Shown in pieces: positions 13,232 to 22,065 of a stretch of DNA of 25,169 nt. The translations under genes and the position numbers were made by a program. Numbering within the stretch: position 1 is the first letter of the stretch; each line of letters starts with the position of its first letter. The notes below the pieces were generated by a model. The model had not been told where the DNA came from, searched no databases, and worked only from the letters and a program-made list of their open reading frames with translations. Source of the DNA: a virus; IMG/VR virus record IMGVR_UViG_3300023179_000476, positions 1 through 25,169 of that record, one strand, 5' to 3'.

Positions 13232-16099
13232 ATGGGCAAGAACAAAGGCGGTTTTAATCAAGTCCGGCGTGATATGGAGAATGCTGCAAAGCTCGCCTCT
13301 GCAAAAAATCGCACACAAATTGTTCAAACTGAAAATATTAATAAGCTTCAAAATAGTGTAATTCCGCCCAATCAAATTAAAACCTCTGCGCAAACAGCTT
13401 CATCAAAAATATCAAATTCACCAGCATTTGGGCAGCCTCATTCTATTTATTCTGTAATTGGTGAACAAAACAAACCATCTATTTATAATACTTCGTATGC
13501 TCAATCTCAGAATCAGGCAGCTAGATTCAACACAGGGCTTTCTAATTTAAGTCAATATTCACCATCACATCAAGGAATGGGGGTTATTCAACGACCATTG
13601 ATGCAAACACAAGGCACGTTTGGAAGCGGGGTGTTTGATCGTAGCCAAATTGCAAACGCACCACAATCAGCTTTGTTTATACAAAAACAAGACAGATTAG
13701 CCAGCTCTACTGATAAATTAACTCAAGCCGTTGAAAAACTTAACACAAATTTATCTAATCCATCACGATCAGGTGCCGGTGGAGCCGGAGGCGGAGGAGA
13801 TGGTGGTGGCGGAGGTGGTTTAGGAGATGTTATTGAAAACCTTGGCACAAAACCTCGTAAAGGTCTTCGTGGGGGATTGACTGGCCTTGGATTACAAACT
13901 GCTGGATCTTTAATTAATTCTGGTATTGATGCATATTTAAATTATCAGTCAGAAATGGCTACCGCAGCCACTGATACCTATGCAAATATGGCTCGCTTGA
14001 GCGGTTTCCAACAGAAAAGATTTTTAAGAAATTTTCAAGATTATAGCGCAGAAGCTTTAGTTTTACGTTCTCCCGGTTTGTCTTCTACCGCCGCAACATC
14101 TAATTTAGTCGGTCGGATTGATAAATTAGCGACGGAAAATAAACAGGCAATTGATATTGCCGAAACTCAAAGAGAATTAAAAGATATTGCCAAAACGGTA
14201 ATATTTGATAAAGGTTTTAATCCAAAAAACTTATTAGAAGGTTTTACTTCTGGTGGTGGTGGTGGCGCAGTTGCATCTGTTTTGGCCGGTGGCTTAACCG
14301 CTGCTGCTGATGTTGCAGCTAACGCGCCAGGTAATAATATCTTAATGCGCCAAAGCATGACTAAAGATTTATTTGGTGGCATGCTAGGCGATCTATACCT
14401 TAAAAATAGAACTGCGTTTGATACTAAAACTCTTACTGAGCAAATTAGCAAGATGGAAAACGCGGTTCTTCAAAACGAAACCGTAAATATTAATAATCTT
14501 AATAAATATCTTGGTTCTGTTAATCCGCGTATGGGTGCAACAAAATCTGGGCGTTTCTTTGACGTTCTTGAAGAATCTGCAAAAGAAGTTACAGCTCCAG
14601 CATATGACCAAGAAGGCGCGATGATTCGCACTGCCGAACAGCTCCGCGCTCCCGAAAAGAAGCAGTTTGCAAATGTTTTAGGAAGGATGGGGGTAACTGT
14701 AGGTACCGAGGCAAGCGAGTCTATAATGACTTTATTAAGCGCCGTTGGTGGTGCTGGCGCTGGAGGAATTAAAGCTTCCGATGCTGCTTCTCTTGAACGT
14801 GTTCGCCGCATGGCAGTTAGTGGTCGTGGAAACGAACAGCAATTATTAGGGCAGGCTGCTCTTTTAGGAAGAATTTCTGGCGGTGTTTCTGTCGAAGGAA
14901 ACATTAAAAAGCTAGAAGAAGTTCTCGGTCGAGCAGTTGCTGTTGGAATGGATAATAGTGAATTAGGCCAAGCGTTTGTGCAAAACGTGGCAAATGTTGC
15001 CGCGCAAATGAAAACTGGTGATATTGATATGGTCTCTAAGCTTGTAGCAAATATGCAACAAGCGGGTGGTGGTCAATTAGTAGACTTTGAACGCATGCAG
15101 CGTAGTTATGGACAGGCTGATGAAGTAAGAAATAAAAACATCGGGGTTAAAACGTATACACGCGAAAACATAGCAGCGTTTTTGGACAAAGTAGACATTA
15201 AAGATAAAGACGTTGCATTAAATATTTTAGGGGAAAAATTCGGTACAAAAGACTTTCAGGTACTTGGAGATTACGCAAAAAAATTCTCCAAAACTGGAAA
15301 AATAGATACAAATGCGCCCCTGCCTGTTCGAGAATTACTCGAATCAGTAGGACGTGAAAAAGCCGGTCTATTCTCTGGCAAGGCCATGGACGACTTACGA
15401 GATTCCATGGTTTCTGCATTAGTAATGATGACTCTAAAAGAGTTTAGAGAAAAGTTTGGCACGACAAAGGGAATGTCGGCTAAAGAAATAGAAAATGTAA
15501 AATCAGAGGCCAGAAGAATAGCCGGTTCTAGCGGCGTAATGGTCGAAGATATCATAAAAGGTACTAGATCAAACCTTAATCTTGGTGGAAGTGCCTCTAA
15601 TGACGATGCAGTAAAATCTGCGGATAGAAAAAATGCTGCTGAACAGACTCGGGCTACGGCCAATACCGCTGCCGCGTTAGCTGGAGCAAAAAATGCACGG
15701 GCGACTTTTTTTGATAAAATCTCCGAAGGTGTATTAAATATAGATCAATTACAGCAGTATAAAGATCTAAATATTTCAGCAACTGAAACAAAGTTGATGG
15801 AAAAGCACAAAGCTCTCTTTACTCAGAGTGTTGATCCAAGTAAATATTTTAAAGAAAAAAAGGTTTCAGCCGATGAACAGCTTCAACTTACTGGTCTATT
15901 AGGCCAATTAAAAGGTACAGAAGTTTTACCCACTGAACTTAAGAAAATTCCCGCTTCAACAGAGCAAATGGCTAAAGGCACTGTGATGAGCGGAGAACAA
16001 GCTGCAGATATTGGTTCTAAGTTTGCGGACGCCTTTTTTGCTAAATTGCAAAGTACTGGCGGAAAAATTGTTTTGGATGTTCCTGCTAAAGGAAAATAA
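13232..16099 (+). CDS. probable tape measure protein
   Basis: 955 aa, the longest protein here. N-terminal ~175 residues are Gln/Asn/Ser-rich and probably flexible; a Gly-rich hinge (residues about 179-196) follows, then a long, mainly helical body with Ala, Gly and charged residues, and weakly hydrophobic segments such as the one near residue 345 (VASVLAGGLTAAADVAANAP). Length, helical make-up, and position after the chaperone-like genes and before hub and spike fit a tape measure that sets tail length. At about 1.5 Angstrom per residue the full chain would span roughly 140 nm, an upper estimate. No lysozyme or peptidase domain is visible. The ATG at 13232 is the start; another ATG at 13228 is in a different frame. 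Confidence 0.7.
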   Translation: MGKNKGGFNQVRRDMENAAKLASAKNRTQIVQTENINKLQNSVIPPNQIKTSAQTASSKISNSPAFGQPHSIYSVIGEQNKPSIYNTSYAQSQNQAARFNTGLSNLSQYSPSHQGMGVIQRPLMQTQGTFGSGVFDRSQIANAPQSALFIQKQDRLASSTDKLTQAVEKLNTNLSNPSRSGAGGAGGGGDGGGGGGLGDVIENLGTKPRKGLRGGLTGLGLQTAGSLINSGIDAYLNYQSEMATAATDTYANMARLSGFQQKRFLRNFQDYSAEALVLRSPGLSSTAATSNLVGRIDKLATENKQAIDIAETQRELKDIAKTVIFDKGFNPKNLLEGFTSGGGGGAVASVLAGGLTAAADVAANAPGNNILMRQSMTKDLFGGMLGDLYLKNRTAFDTKTLTEQISKMENAVLQNETVNINNLNKYLGSVNPRMGATKSGRFFDVLEESAKEVTAPAYDQEGAMIRTAEQLRAPEKKQFANVLGRMGVTVGTEASESIMTLLSAVGGAGAGGIKASDAASLERVRRMAVSGRGNEQQLLGQAALLGRISGGVSVEGNIKKLEEVLGRAVAVGMDNSELGQAFVQNVANVAAQMKTGDIDMVSKLVANMQQAGGGQLVDFERMQRSYGQADEVRNKNIGVKTYTRENIAAFLDKVDIKDKDVALNILGEKFGTKDFQVLGDYAKKFSKTGKIDTNAPLPVRELLESVGREKAGLFSGKAMDDLRDSMVSALVMMTLKEFREKFGTTKGMSAKEIENVKSEARRIAGSSGVMVEDIIKGTRSNLNLGGSASNDDAVKSADRKNAAEQTRATANTAAALAGAKNARATFFDKISEGVLNIDQLQQYKDLNISATETKLMEKHKALFTQSVDPSKYFKEKKVSADEQLQLTGLLGQLKGTEVLPTELKKIPASTEQMAKGTVMSGEQAADIGSKFADAFFAKLQSTGGKIVLDVPAKGK

Positions 16100-16108
16100 A
16101 GGGTTATT

Positions 16109-17971
16109 ATGAGCACTAGTAACGTTTCTCATGACATAGCCCTTATTCATTATGGTTGGAAAGACTTTATTCCAGAAGTTAATGATTTAGCAGAAAGAAG
16201 ATTGGTTCGAGAAGGACTAACTTATGTTTCTTTTACAAGAACAAAAAATATCGGAAACATACTAAATTTAACATTTACAGGCAAACTGCCAGATTTATAT
16301 GTTGGCGACTGGTTAGTTTTAAAAACTACAAGTAGCGGTAGATTTTCGGAAGACGAAAATAGTTCAGAATTTTATCTAAAAAAAGGATTAGTTAGATTTA
16401 TTGGCCAAATTTATAATGTTAATTCACAGTATAACGTTGATGCAGATGGTATTTTGCGCAAAACGTTCAATATTTCTGTTCGTGAATGGTCACACTGTTT
16501 AAACATTCCCGTAAGATATAGTGACCAAATTCGACTTTTAAGCCTTAATCAAGAATCGCAAACTAAAGAATTAAAGAAAATTATATCTCAAGAAACTGCC
16601 AAAATACAAAACCCACAAATTAGAAAGTTCGTTGACAGTAATTGGAAGGAATATCTTTCAACACGCAAACCAGCCTTTGAAATTATTAAAAATATTTTAA
16701 CAATGATTGGTGTAAGGTCTTACGCTCTTTCGGAAAGAAAAGAACAATCTTGGATTTATCTCACAACGAGCCAGTTACCGTCGATTCCCGCTCAAATTTA
16801 TGAAGATCATATTTTTAAATACCAAGAAGAAAAATATGAAGAAGATTTTCCATTCAATACAGGTTTTATGGAAACTTTAGTTGGACCCCAAAAATGGGGA
16901 CCCGATACTCAATTAATGACATATGATTTTTTCTCTCCGCTAGCAATTTTTGATATTGTAAATAAAAACGCAAATCGGCCAGTTACATTTATCAGCCCAG
17001 CTGAGTATTCAAAGGGCGATCCATTTCCAGAACTTGTAAAATCAATTTTGGATTCTGGTGGAGAATACGAAATTTATTCCGACATGTTATATATTGCAAA
17101 TTCTAATAATAGTTCGTCGACCAATTTATGTAAACCGGTTTTTATTGTTAGAGATAAACCTATTTCTTTTAAAACATTGCAGAATTCTAACGATATCAAA
17201 GAATATAAAGAAAGCGAAAAAGATTTTGGTTTTACCTATAAAGACGATGTTCCGAGAATCACTATTCCGTTAAACCACGTTTTATCTTTATATGTTTCTT
17301 ATACAAGCCAAGAAACATTTAATTATTTACAATTTAATCCAAAGGCAAAAGCGTTTATAGAAACATATGCTCAATCAGTTGCATATCGAGAAGGTCGATA
17401 TAAAGACGTCCAATCTCAAAAAAGATTTGGTGGGCAGGAGTATTTTGCATCAATTGGCGAATTTATTTCCGCTCCTAAAGAAGAGCCTGCCGAAGCTCCA
17501 CCTACATTAAAACGAACTGAGAAGAAAGATAAACAAAATCCAAAAACTAAAGTTGGTTCAGAACCAGAGGCTAAAAAAAATGGTGCATTGTCTGTTGATT
17601 GGTTTAAAGCATTAACTCAAAAATATCGATATTATATGCCTATTAAACATGCGATGCCTCATGTTAACGTGCAAATTATTGATAAAGATTTTCCGTTAAC
17701 TGTCGGTTTAATGGTTCGTATCGAATTAGGAGAAAATAGGCCAACTATTTGTGGAGAAATCCAAGAAATTTCTTATACGACAAATATAAATGGCGAGGGT
17801 AAAATTTCTAATCAAACTTACGTAAAGTTAATAGATTTGTTAATGGAAAATCCAGAAAATCCAAGCGAGCTAATTATTATTCCAAAACAATTTTCACAAA
17901 CATTATTTATTGATACTACTCAATATAATGCAGAAAACGACTCTTTCTTAAATATTAAAAGAGAGAATTAA
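16109..17971 (+). CDS. baseplate hub protein, gp27/late-control-D-like
   Basis: 620 aa. The N-terminal part is beta-rich with a binding-type segment (YVSFTRTKNIGNILNLTFTG, then LPDLYVGDWLVLKT) as in the first domain of T4 gp27-like hub proteins. A charged, low-complexity linker at about residues 450-492 (KEEPAEAPPTLKRTEKKDK) separates a C-terminal domain with DFPLTVGLMVRIELGENR and CGEIQEISYTTNINGEGKIS, typical of the second tube-like domain of hub proteins. It lies between the tape measure and the spike, where hub genes are normally found, and the spike gene starts 3 bases after its stop. It should be a trimer joining tube and spike. The hub role is likely; the long linker is unusual. Confidence 0.7.
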   Translation: MSTSNVSHDIALIHYGWKDFIPEVNDLAERRLVREGLTYVSFTRTKNIGNILNLTFTGKLPDLYVGDWLVLKTTSSGRFSEDENSSEFYLKKGLVRFIGQIYNVNSQYNVDADGILRKTFNISVREWSHCLNIPVRYSDQIRLLSLNQESQTKELKKIISQETAKIQNPQIRKFVDSNWKEYLSTRKPAFEIIKNILTMIGVRSYALSERKEQSWIYLTTSQLPSIPAQIYEDHIFKYQEEKYEEDFPFNTGFMETLVGPQKWGPDTQLMTYDFFSPLAIFDIVNKNANRPVTFISPAEYSKGDPFPELVKSILDSGGEYEIYSDMLYIANSNNSSSTNLCKPVFIVRDKPISFKTLQNSNDIKEYKESEKDFGFTYKDDVPRITIPLNHVLSLYVSYTSQETFNYLQFNPKAKAFIETYAQSVAYREGRYKDVQSQKRFGGQEYFASIGEFISAPKEEPAEAPPTLKRTEKKDKQNPKTKVGSEPEAKKNGALSVDWFKALTQKYRYYMPIKHAMPHVNVQIIDKDFPLTVGLMVRIELGENRPTICGEIQEISYTTNINGEGKISNQTYVKLIDLLMENPENPSELIIIPKQFSQTLFIDTTQYNAENDSFLNIKREN

Positions 17972-17973
17972 TA

Positions 17974-19509
17974 ATGTTGTGTTTAGGTGAAATAATTGAA
18001 TCATATCCACCAAATGATCCAAGGAACCTAAATAAAGTTCGAACAGAATATCTTGTCCGCTCTGTTTCGCCGAGTGGCGCTATGACTACTTATAACAATT
18101 GCATTATTATGCAAAATGTTGGTGGAGTAGATGATTTTTCCGAACTTGTTGTACAAACAACTTCAAACGACGCCCAATCTCCATATTTTGAAGAATATCC
18201 AGTTGGCGCCGGTAGCACTGTAGATACTGATGTTTCTAAACAAATTAAAAGAATTGGCGCAAGATGCGTACTCAGTTTTATGGGTCCAAATGAAACATTG
18301 CCAATTATTATTGGGTTTTTACCATTTGAAATTTATAGTGAAGACGGCGAAGAACTTCTACAAAATGTAGAAAAAAACGAAGATCAAATATTAAATAGAC
18401 CAATTAATATTGAACGCATGGGACCAATGTGGCGTATGCGTATGAATGGTGTTAATCTCCATATTGATGAACTTGGTCAATATCGTATTCAGCACACAGG
18501 ATTGCCTAATGTTGCTTTGCAAGATGGATATTACGGATATACCGAATGGGGTAATTCCGCCATTACTACAACTTTAGATTTCTTACAAAACGGCGAATTT
18601 AGACTTGTTGATGGGCAGCAGCAGGGATTAGTAATAAATCCCGATAAGAAATATATAAGTCTTAATAATACAATTGAAATTCCAAATAACGAATACGACC
18701 CTCTAGAAGAAGTTTTAATCCATGAACCACAAGAGGACTCCCTCTCCCCCATGGGGGAGGAGGTTCGACTTGACAAAGAAAATAAAGCTCTTATCTTAAG
18801 GTCATCCGGAACCTTTTTAAAACTCATTGGAGATAATGCCAAGGAGATAATTTTTGGCAATGAGGATAGAACTGTACAGAAGAATAAGACCGAGACTATC
18901 GTAGAAGACTCGCAGATAAAGATTGGCAAGAATAGTGTTATGAACATTGCCAAGAACTACTCGGTGAGCGTTGGCGATACCTTCGCTTTGACTTCTACAC
19001 AAGGAACCCAAGCACTGATAATGGATTCGACAAAAGGAAAAGAGTCGATCTTCCTTAACCACAAGACTGGCGCACAGTTAGTTATGGACAAGGACGGTTC
19101 GGTTAAACTGACGGCTAAAGATGGCTCGTTTTTGTTTTTTGATGCCACCACGGGTGCTGCAAGCATAGTAACAAAAGCAGGGGATGTGATATCCGCAAAA
19201 GAGGGAATCGTAATTTCTGACTCGGCTGGTACTGAGCTACTCAAAATGAAAGACGGCAAGATTGAAATTAGTGCCAAGCAAGATGTTGTAGTATCTGCAA
19301 CTAACGTATCTGTAAACGCGGGAAGTGTCTCTTTGGGTGCAGGAGCAGCCCTCAGCGCAGTATTGGCAGAAAAGCTTGTAGCAGCATTCAACATGCATCT
19401 TCATCCAACACCAACTGGCCCATCAGGCCCCCCTGTTATGCCACTCTTAGCAAACGGCACACCTGCACCAAATGACATTGCCAGTGGCAGCGTCAAGCTA
19501 AAGGCTTGA
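17974..19509 (+). CDS. baseplate spike protein, gp5/VgrG-like
   Basis: 511 aa. The N terminus looks like an OB-fold spike domain (KRIGARCVLSFMGPNETLPI, then IIGFLP). From about residue 265 it turns into a repetitive beta-helix (strands such as GSVKLTAKDGSFLFFDATTG and KIEISAKQDVVVSATNVSV), as in the trimeric needle of T4 gp5 and VgrG. It ends with FNMHLHPTPTGPSGPPVMP, a tail seen in many phage spikes. No lysozyme domain is seen between OB-fold and helix, unlike T4 gp5. The second part uses more AAG for Lys (13 of 24, against 1 of 6 before) and is richer in GC; the change falls near a 16-base palindrome at 18744, suggesting the needle was acquired or exchanged as a unit. Confidence 0.82.
   Translation: MLCLGEIIESYPPNDPRNLNKVRTEYLVRSVSPSGAMTTYNNCIIMQNVGGVDDFSELVVQTTSNDAQSPYFEEYPVGAGSTVDTDVSKQIKRIGARCVLSFMGPNETLPIIIGFLPFEIYSEDGEELLQNVEKNEDQILNRPINIERMGPMWRMRMNGVNLHIDELGQYRIQHTGLPNVALQDGYYGYTEWGNSAITTTLDFLQNGEFRLVDGQQQGLVINPDKKYISLNNTIEIPNNEYDPLEEVLIHEPQEDSLSPMGEEVRLDKENKALILRSSGTFLKLIGDNAKEIIFGNEDRTVQKNKTETIVEDSQIKIGKNSVMNIAKNYSVSVGDTFALTSTQGTQALIMDSTKGKESIFLNHKTGAQLVMDKDGSVKLTAKDGSFLFFDATTGAASIVTKAGDVISAKEGIVISDSAGTELLKMKDGKIEISAKQDVVVSATNVSVNAGSVSLGAGAALSAVLAEKLVAAFNMHLHPTPTGPSGPPVMPLLANGTPAPNDIASGSVKLKA
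18744..18759. repeat. 16-bp perfect GC-rich palindrome in the spike gene
   Basis: CTCCCCCATGGGGGAG is its own reverse complement and encodes Ser-Pro-Met-Gly within the spike gene. It lies at the border between the OB-fold part and the beta-helix and between two stretches of different codon use. It may be a recombination scar or small inserted element; chance is possible but a perfect 16-mer of this GC content is unexpected in AT-rich coding DNA. Confidence 0.75.
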
Positions 19510-19513
19510 TGCT

Positions 19514-20077
19514 ATGCCATCAAGTTTGGTCTATACTTACAAAGTTTATAAAGATGACGAACTAATCTCCGAAAAATCTTTTAGCATTCCTATTCCTGAA
19601 CTTCCCATCCCTAGCCTTGGTATTAGCCTGCCAAGTTTGAGTGTACCAGAGTTGCCAGAACTGCCTAAAATGCCACAAATAGATATACCAGCTATACCCA
19701 AAATGCCGGGTATGCCAAAGATGTCTGCCCTTGCGATTCCCGCTCTGCCATCGTTACCATCTTTAAATTTACCAATTCCATCTTTTGGAATATCATTACC
19801 AAGCTTATCTGTCCCTGAATTACCAGAATTGCCAAAGTTGCCAGAAATACCCGCTCCTAATCTGCCAAAAATGCCCGGTATGCCAAAGATGTCTGCTATT
19901 GCAGTTCCACCTCTGCCTCCGCTGCCATCATTGGATTTGCCGATTCCGTCTTTTGGAATATCATTGCCAAGTTTATCTTTGCCGGAATTACCAGAAATGC
20001 CAAAATTGCCGAGCATAGACATTCCGTCTTTACCCGGCTACAGATTTACACAATCTAAAACTGTAAAAAGCACTTAA
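19514..20077 (+). CDS. proline-rich repeat protein following the spike
   Basis: 187 aa; no family recognised. About 29 lead residues (VYTYKVYKDDELISEKSFSI) are followed by 2.6 copies of a 56-residue unit starting at residues 30, 86 and 142. Each begins LPIPS(L/F)GISLPSLS and contains PELPELPK and, in the first two, PKMPGMPKMSA. Proline comes about every third residue, often preceded by Leu, Ile or Met, so a long polyproline-type or extended rod is likely rather than a globular fold. A short basic tail (YRFTQSKTVKST) ends it. It starts four bases after the spike stop. In other contractile systems a PAAR tip gene often follows the spike; this has no PAAR features. It could be a tip sheath, a fibre or a spacer; function unknown. 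Confidence 0.75.
   Translation: MPSSLVYTYKVYKDDELISEKSFSIPIPELPIPSLGISLPSLSVPELPELPKMPQIDIPAIPKMPGMPKMSALAIPALPSLPSLNLPIPSFGISLPSLSVPELPELPKLPEIPAPNLPKMPGMPKMSAIAVPPLPPLPSLDLPIPSFGISLPSLSLPELPEMPKLPSIDIPSLPGYRFTQSKTVKST
19601..20038 (+). repeat. 168-bp tandem coding repeat, 2.6 copies
   Basis: Copies start at 19601, 19769 and 19937; the last is cut after 34 codons. Between the first two copies, protein identity is high over the first 24 codons and over the PKMPGMPKMSA segment, but many third bases differ, so selection has kept the protein pattern while DNA drifted. Confidence 0.9.
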
Positions 20078-20081
20078 TCTA

Positions 20082-20258
20082 TTAATTGGATTGCTTAGGC
20101 AGACATCTAATCACATTTGGGTGGGCAGATATAACTTTTTTAATCATATCTTTTTCAATCACAACTACACGTTTGCATTCTATAATCTGCTTTTTTGATT
20201 CCGAGGCCATCGTAACACTCGTCAGGAATAGCCCCAAAATCAAAACAAACAGTTTCAT
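20082..20258 (-). CDS. 58-aa predicted secreted small protein
   Basis: An ATG at 20258 overlaps the TGA of the VWA gene (ATGA), with GCGAAAG shortly before, and opens a 58-codon frame. The first 18 residues (MKLFVLILGLFLTSVTMA) are a good signal peptide: Lys, hydrophobic core, Thr-Met-Ala cleavage site, then SESKK. The mature part of about 40 residues is basic and holds two Cys (residues 28 and 52), which could form a disulfide in the periplasm. Its stop lies four bases from the end of the convergent proline-rich gene. Stop-start overlap, signal peptide and fit to the gap support a real gene. It may work with the transglycosylase or VWA protein of the same cluster; no known family was recognised. 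Confidence 0.7.
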   Translation of the reverse strand: MKLFVLILGLFLTSVTMASESKKQIIECKRVVVIEKDMIKKVISAHPNVIRCLPKQSN

Positions 20259-22006
20259 CTTTCGCCCAATACTTTTGGAATGTTAATCACATGCAATTTC
20301 CAGCGATCATCGCGCAGCGATTCTTCGAGGCCATTTACATACTCATCTGTAAGATACACGAAATCAACATTCTTGGATAGGTTGTTTTCTTCGAGCATCT
20401 TAGCCAGTAGTTGTGGCGACAATTCCGTACCGCCTCCACCCTGCATCTCGATTTGGGAGAAGTTACTCTTTAGGTCGATTTTGTGGTGTTCGGTATCGCA
20501 GCAATAAAACGCAGCGAGCTTGTTAGACTTGCTGTAGAACTTCGCGGCAGCGGCAATTTGATTGAACCACTGTTTGTTCCACATAGAGCCGGATGTGTCG
20601 GCAATCATAATAACTTGCTTCTTGGGCTTTTCGATCTTTTGGCGACCTGGCAAATCTTTAATGTCGTTGAAAATACGATTGATCTTGGCAAAGTTGTAAT
20701 TCTTTTCGTTGCTTGGTGCAAAGAGTCGAACAAACTTGATGTGCAAATGCTCAAGCAGCTTTTTGATTTTGGCATCAAGTGCGGCAGTAGCATCGCCAAA
20801 CATGGAGTTATCAGCGGCATTCTTACCGGCTTTATGAGCCATAAGTCGCCCTTCTTCCTGCGCTTTGCGAACAGCTTCGCGCAACCGACGCTCTGCCTCT
20901 TCCTTCTTGTCGCCACTCATACCGTGGTGGTCGAACTCGTTATCTTCCATTTGCTTGAGGATTTCATCAATTTCATCACCACTACCGCCGCCTTCTCCAC
21001 CTTCCCCGCCTTCACCTTCTCCCTGTTGTGGATCATTGGCATCGCTGTTTTCATCAAGCTGCCGAGCAAGCCATTCAATATACTCGTCAGCATAGTTTAG
21101 CCACTCACCCTCACGCCGCAGGGTGGGTTGATAATGTGGCATATTCCGAAAGCTATCTTCCAAATTTTCAACAGTACAAAGTCCAATCTGGAGGCGCATA
21201 CATTCAGCAAGAGCCGCAGCTTGGTCTGAACTATGCTTCTTGAGGGCAGTTTCGATCTGAGACTTTTTCTTTGGACCCGCGTACTTCAGAATGCCCTGCA
21301 CTTCTTCTTCAAACTTGCCTGCTGCAATCTTATCCTTGGCCAGTTCTTCCGTTGGAAAACCGTTCAGGTATGGAACAAACCGATCAGCCATAAATTGGTT
21401 GATAGTTGCCATCACTTCTTTAGGACTGGAGAACGCTTTCACCAAATCTTCGTGTAGAGCCGAATCCATTGTGATGTTCGATGCACGATACTTGAGGTTT
21501 TTCCACCGATTATTATCTTTATTGTCGAAGCTATCAATTTGTTTTTGCCAAATATCTTTGTGTTCCTGTTCTTTAGCTTCATCTCGTTTTTTGATATAAA
21601 CATCACGAATTGGCGACAAATCAATAAGGTTTTCGATAGCTCGCATATCAGAGCATTGGATCAAGTGGCGAAGCTCATGCATGATAATAAAGAACGCAGC
21701 GTTTTTGTTCTTTTGAGCCAGCTCCGCCATGAGGGGGTGGATATACATTGTAAGGCGATCAACGTTGGTGATGCCCGCAATAGCGGGAAAATTAGGATCA
21801 GTTTTAATTTCAACAGTGCCAAGCAGTGCAAGTGTGAAATAAAATTCACGGCCAGCGGCCCACGCGCAGAAATCGGCACGCAGGTTCAAGATACGATTGC
21901 GATATTCTGCAACTTGCGCATCAGTCAACAAAGGAATTTGTCGTTGAAGTGCATTCTGCAGGAACTTTGCTTTCTTGGCTTCGAGGCTTGTATCATGGCT
22001 GGCCAT
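20255..22006 (-). CDS. VWA-domain protein with N-terminal metallopeptidase-like region (DUF2201 type)
   Basis: 583 aa. An HExxH motif (HELRH, residues 110-114) lies in a helical N-terminal region, then an acidic Gly/Glu-rich linker (about residues 325-370) and a C-terminal VWA domain with a full MIDAS: D470-x-S472-x-S474, Thr527 and Asp554. This layout matches the putative metallopeptidase plus VWA-like family (DUF2201), usually encoded with a MoxR ATPase, as it is here with one gene between. VWA/MoxR pairs are thought to act as chaperones or metal-linked remodelling machines on protein targets. No signal peptide, so it is probably cytoplasmic. The start at 22006 is chosen because AAGGAG lies just before it; an ATG 30 bases upstream has no such site. 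Zinc binding and peptidase activity are inferred only. Confidence 0.85.
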   Translation of the reverse strand: MASHDTSLEAKKAKFLQNALQRQIPLLTDAQVAEYRNRILNLRADFCAWAAGREFYFTLALLGTVEIKTDPNFPAIAGITNVDRLTMYIHPLMAELAQKNKNAAFFIIMHELRHLIQCSDMRAIENLIDLSPIRDVYIKKRDEAKEQEHKDIWQKQIDSFDNKDNNRWKNLKYRASNITMDSALHEDLVKAFSSPKEVMATINQFMADRFVPYLNGFPTEELAKDKIAAGKFEEEVQGILKYAGPKKKSQIETALKKHSSDQAAALAECMRLQIGLCTVENLEDSFRNMPHYQPTLRREGEWLNYADEYIEWLARQLDENSDANDPQQGEGEGGEGGEGGGSGDEIDEILKQMEDNEFDHHGMSGDKKEEAERRLREAVRKAQEEGRLMAHKAGKNAADNSMFGDATAALDAKIKKLLEHLHIKFVRLFAPSNEKNYNFAKINRIFNDIKDLPGRQKIEKPKKQVIMIADTSGSMWNKQWFNQIAAAAKFYSKSNKLAAFYCCDTEHHKIDLKSNFSQIEMQGGGGTELSPQLLAKMLEENNLSKNVDFVYLTDEYVNGLEESLRDDRWKLHVINIPKVLGER

Positions 22007-22035
22007 AGTGTTCTCCTTATTGCTATTATCCCACA

Positions 22036-22065
22036 TTACTTATCGGAGCCTTTGGCATCTAACTT
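22036..22065 (-). repeat. imperfect 30-bp direct repeat, copy 1, before the VWA gene
   Basis: TTACTTATCGGAGC (14 bases, plus strand) and, after a diverged 8-base spacer, TCTAACTT occur here and at 23944-23972 in the same order and orientation. Here the element ends 30 bases before the VWA start and overlaps the last codons of the transglycosylase. Confidence 0.7.

Noticed and set aside
19546-20022. A 158-codon minus-strand open frame rich in Gly, Asn and Ile
   Set aside because: It is the complement of the proline-rich repeat (CCN/CTN codons read backwards as GGN/NAG). The plus-strand gene directly follows the spike and has a non-repeat head and tail.
20041-20100. Possible bidirectional terminator between the convergent genes
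   Set aside because: AAGC...GCTT and AATC...GATT can pair, but the stem is broken and has no clear T run, so it is too weak to call.
20086-20286. A 66-codon plus-strand open frame after the proline-rich gene
   Set aside because: No ribosome site, and the minus strand here has a signal-peptide gene in ATGA overlap with the VWA gene.
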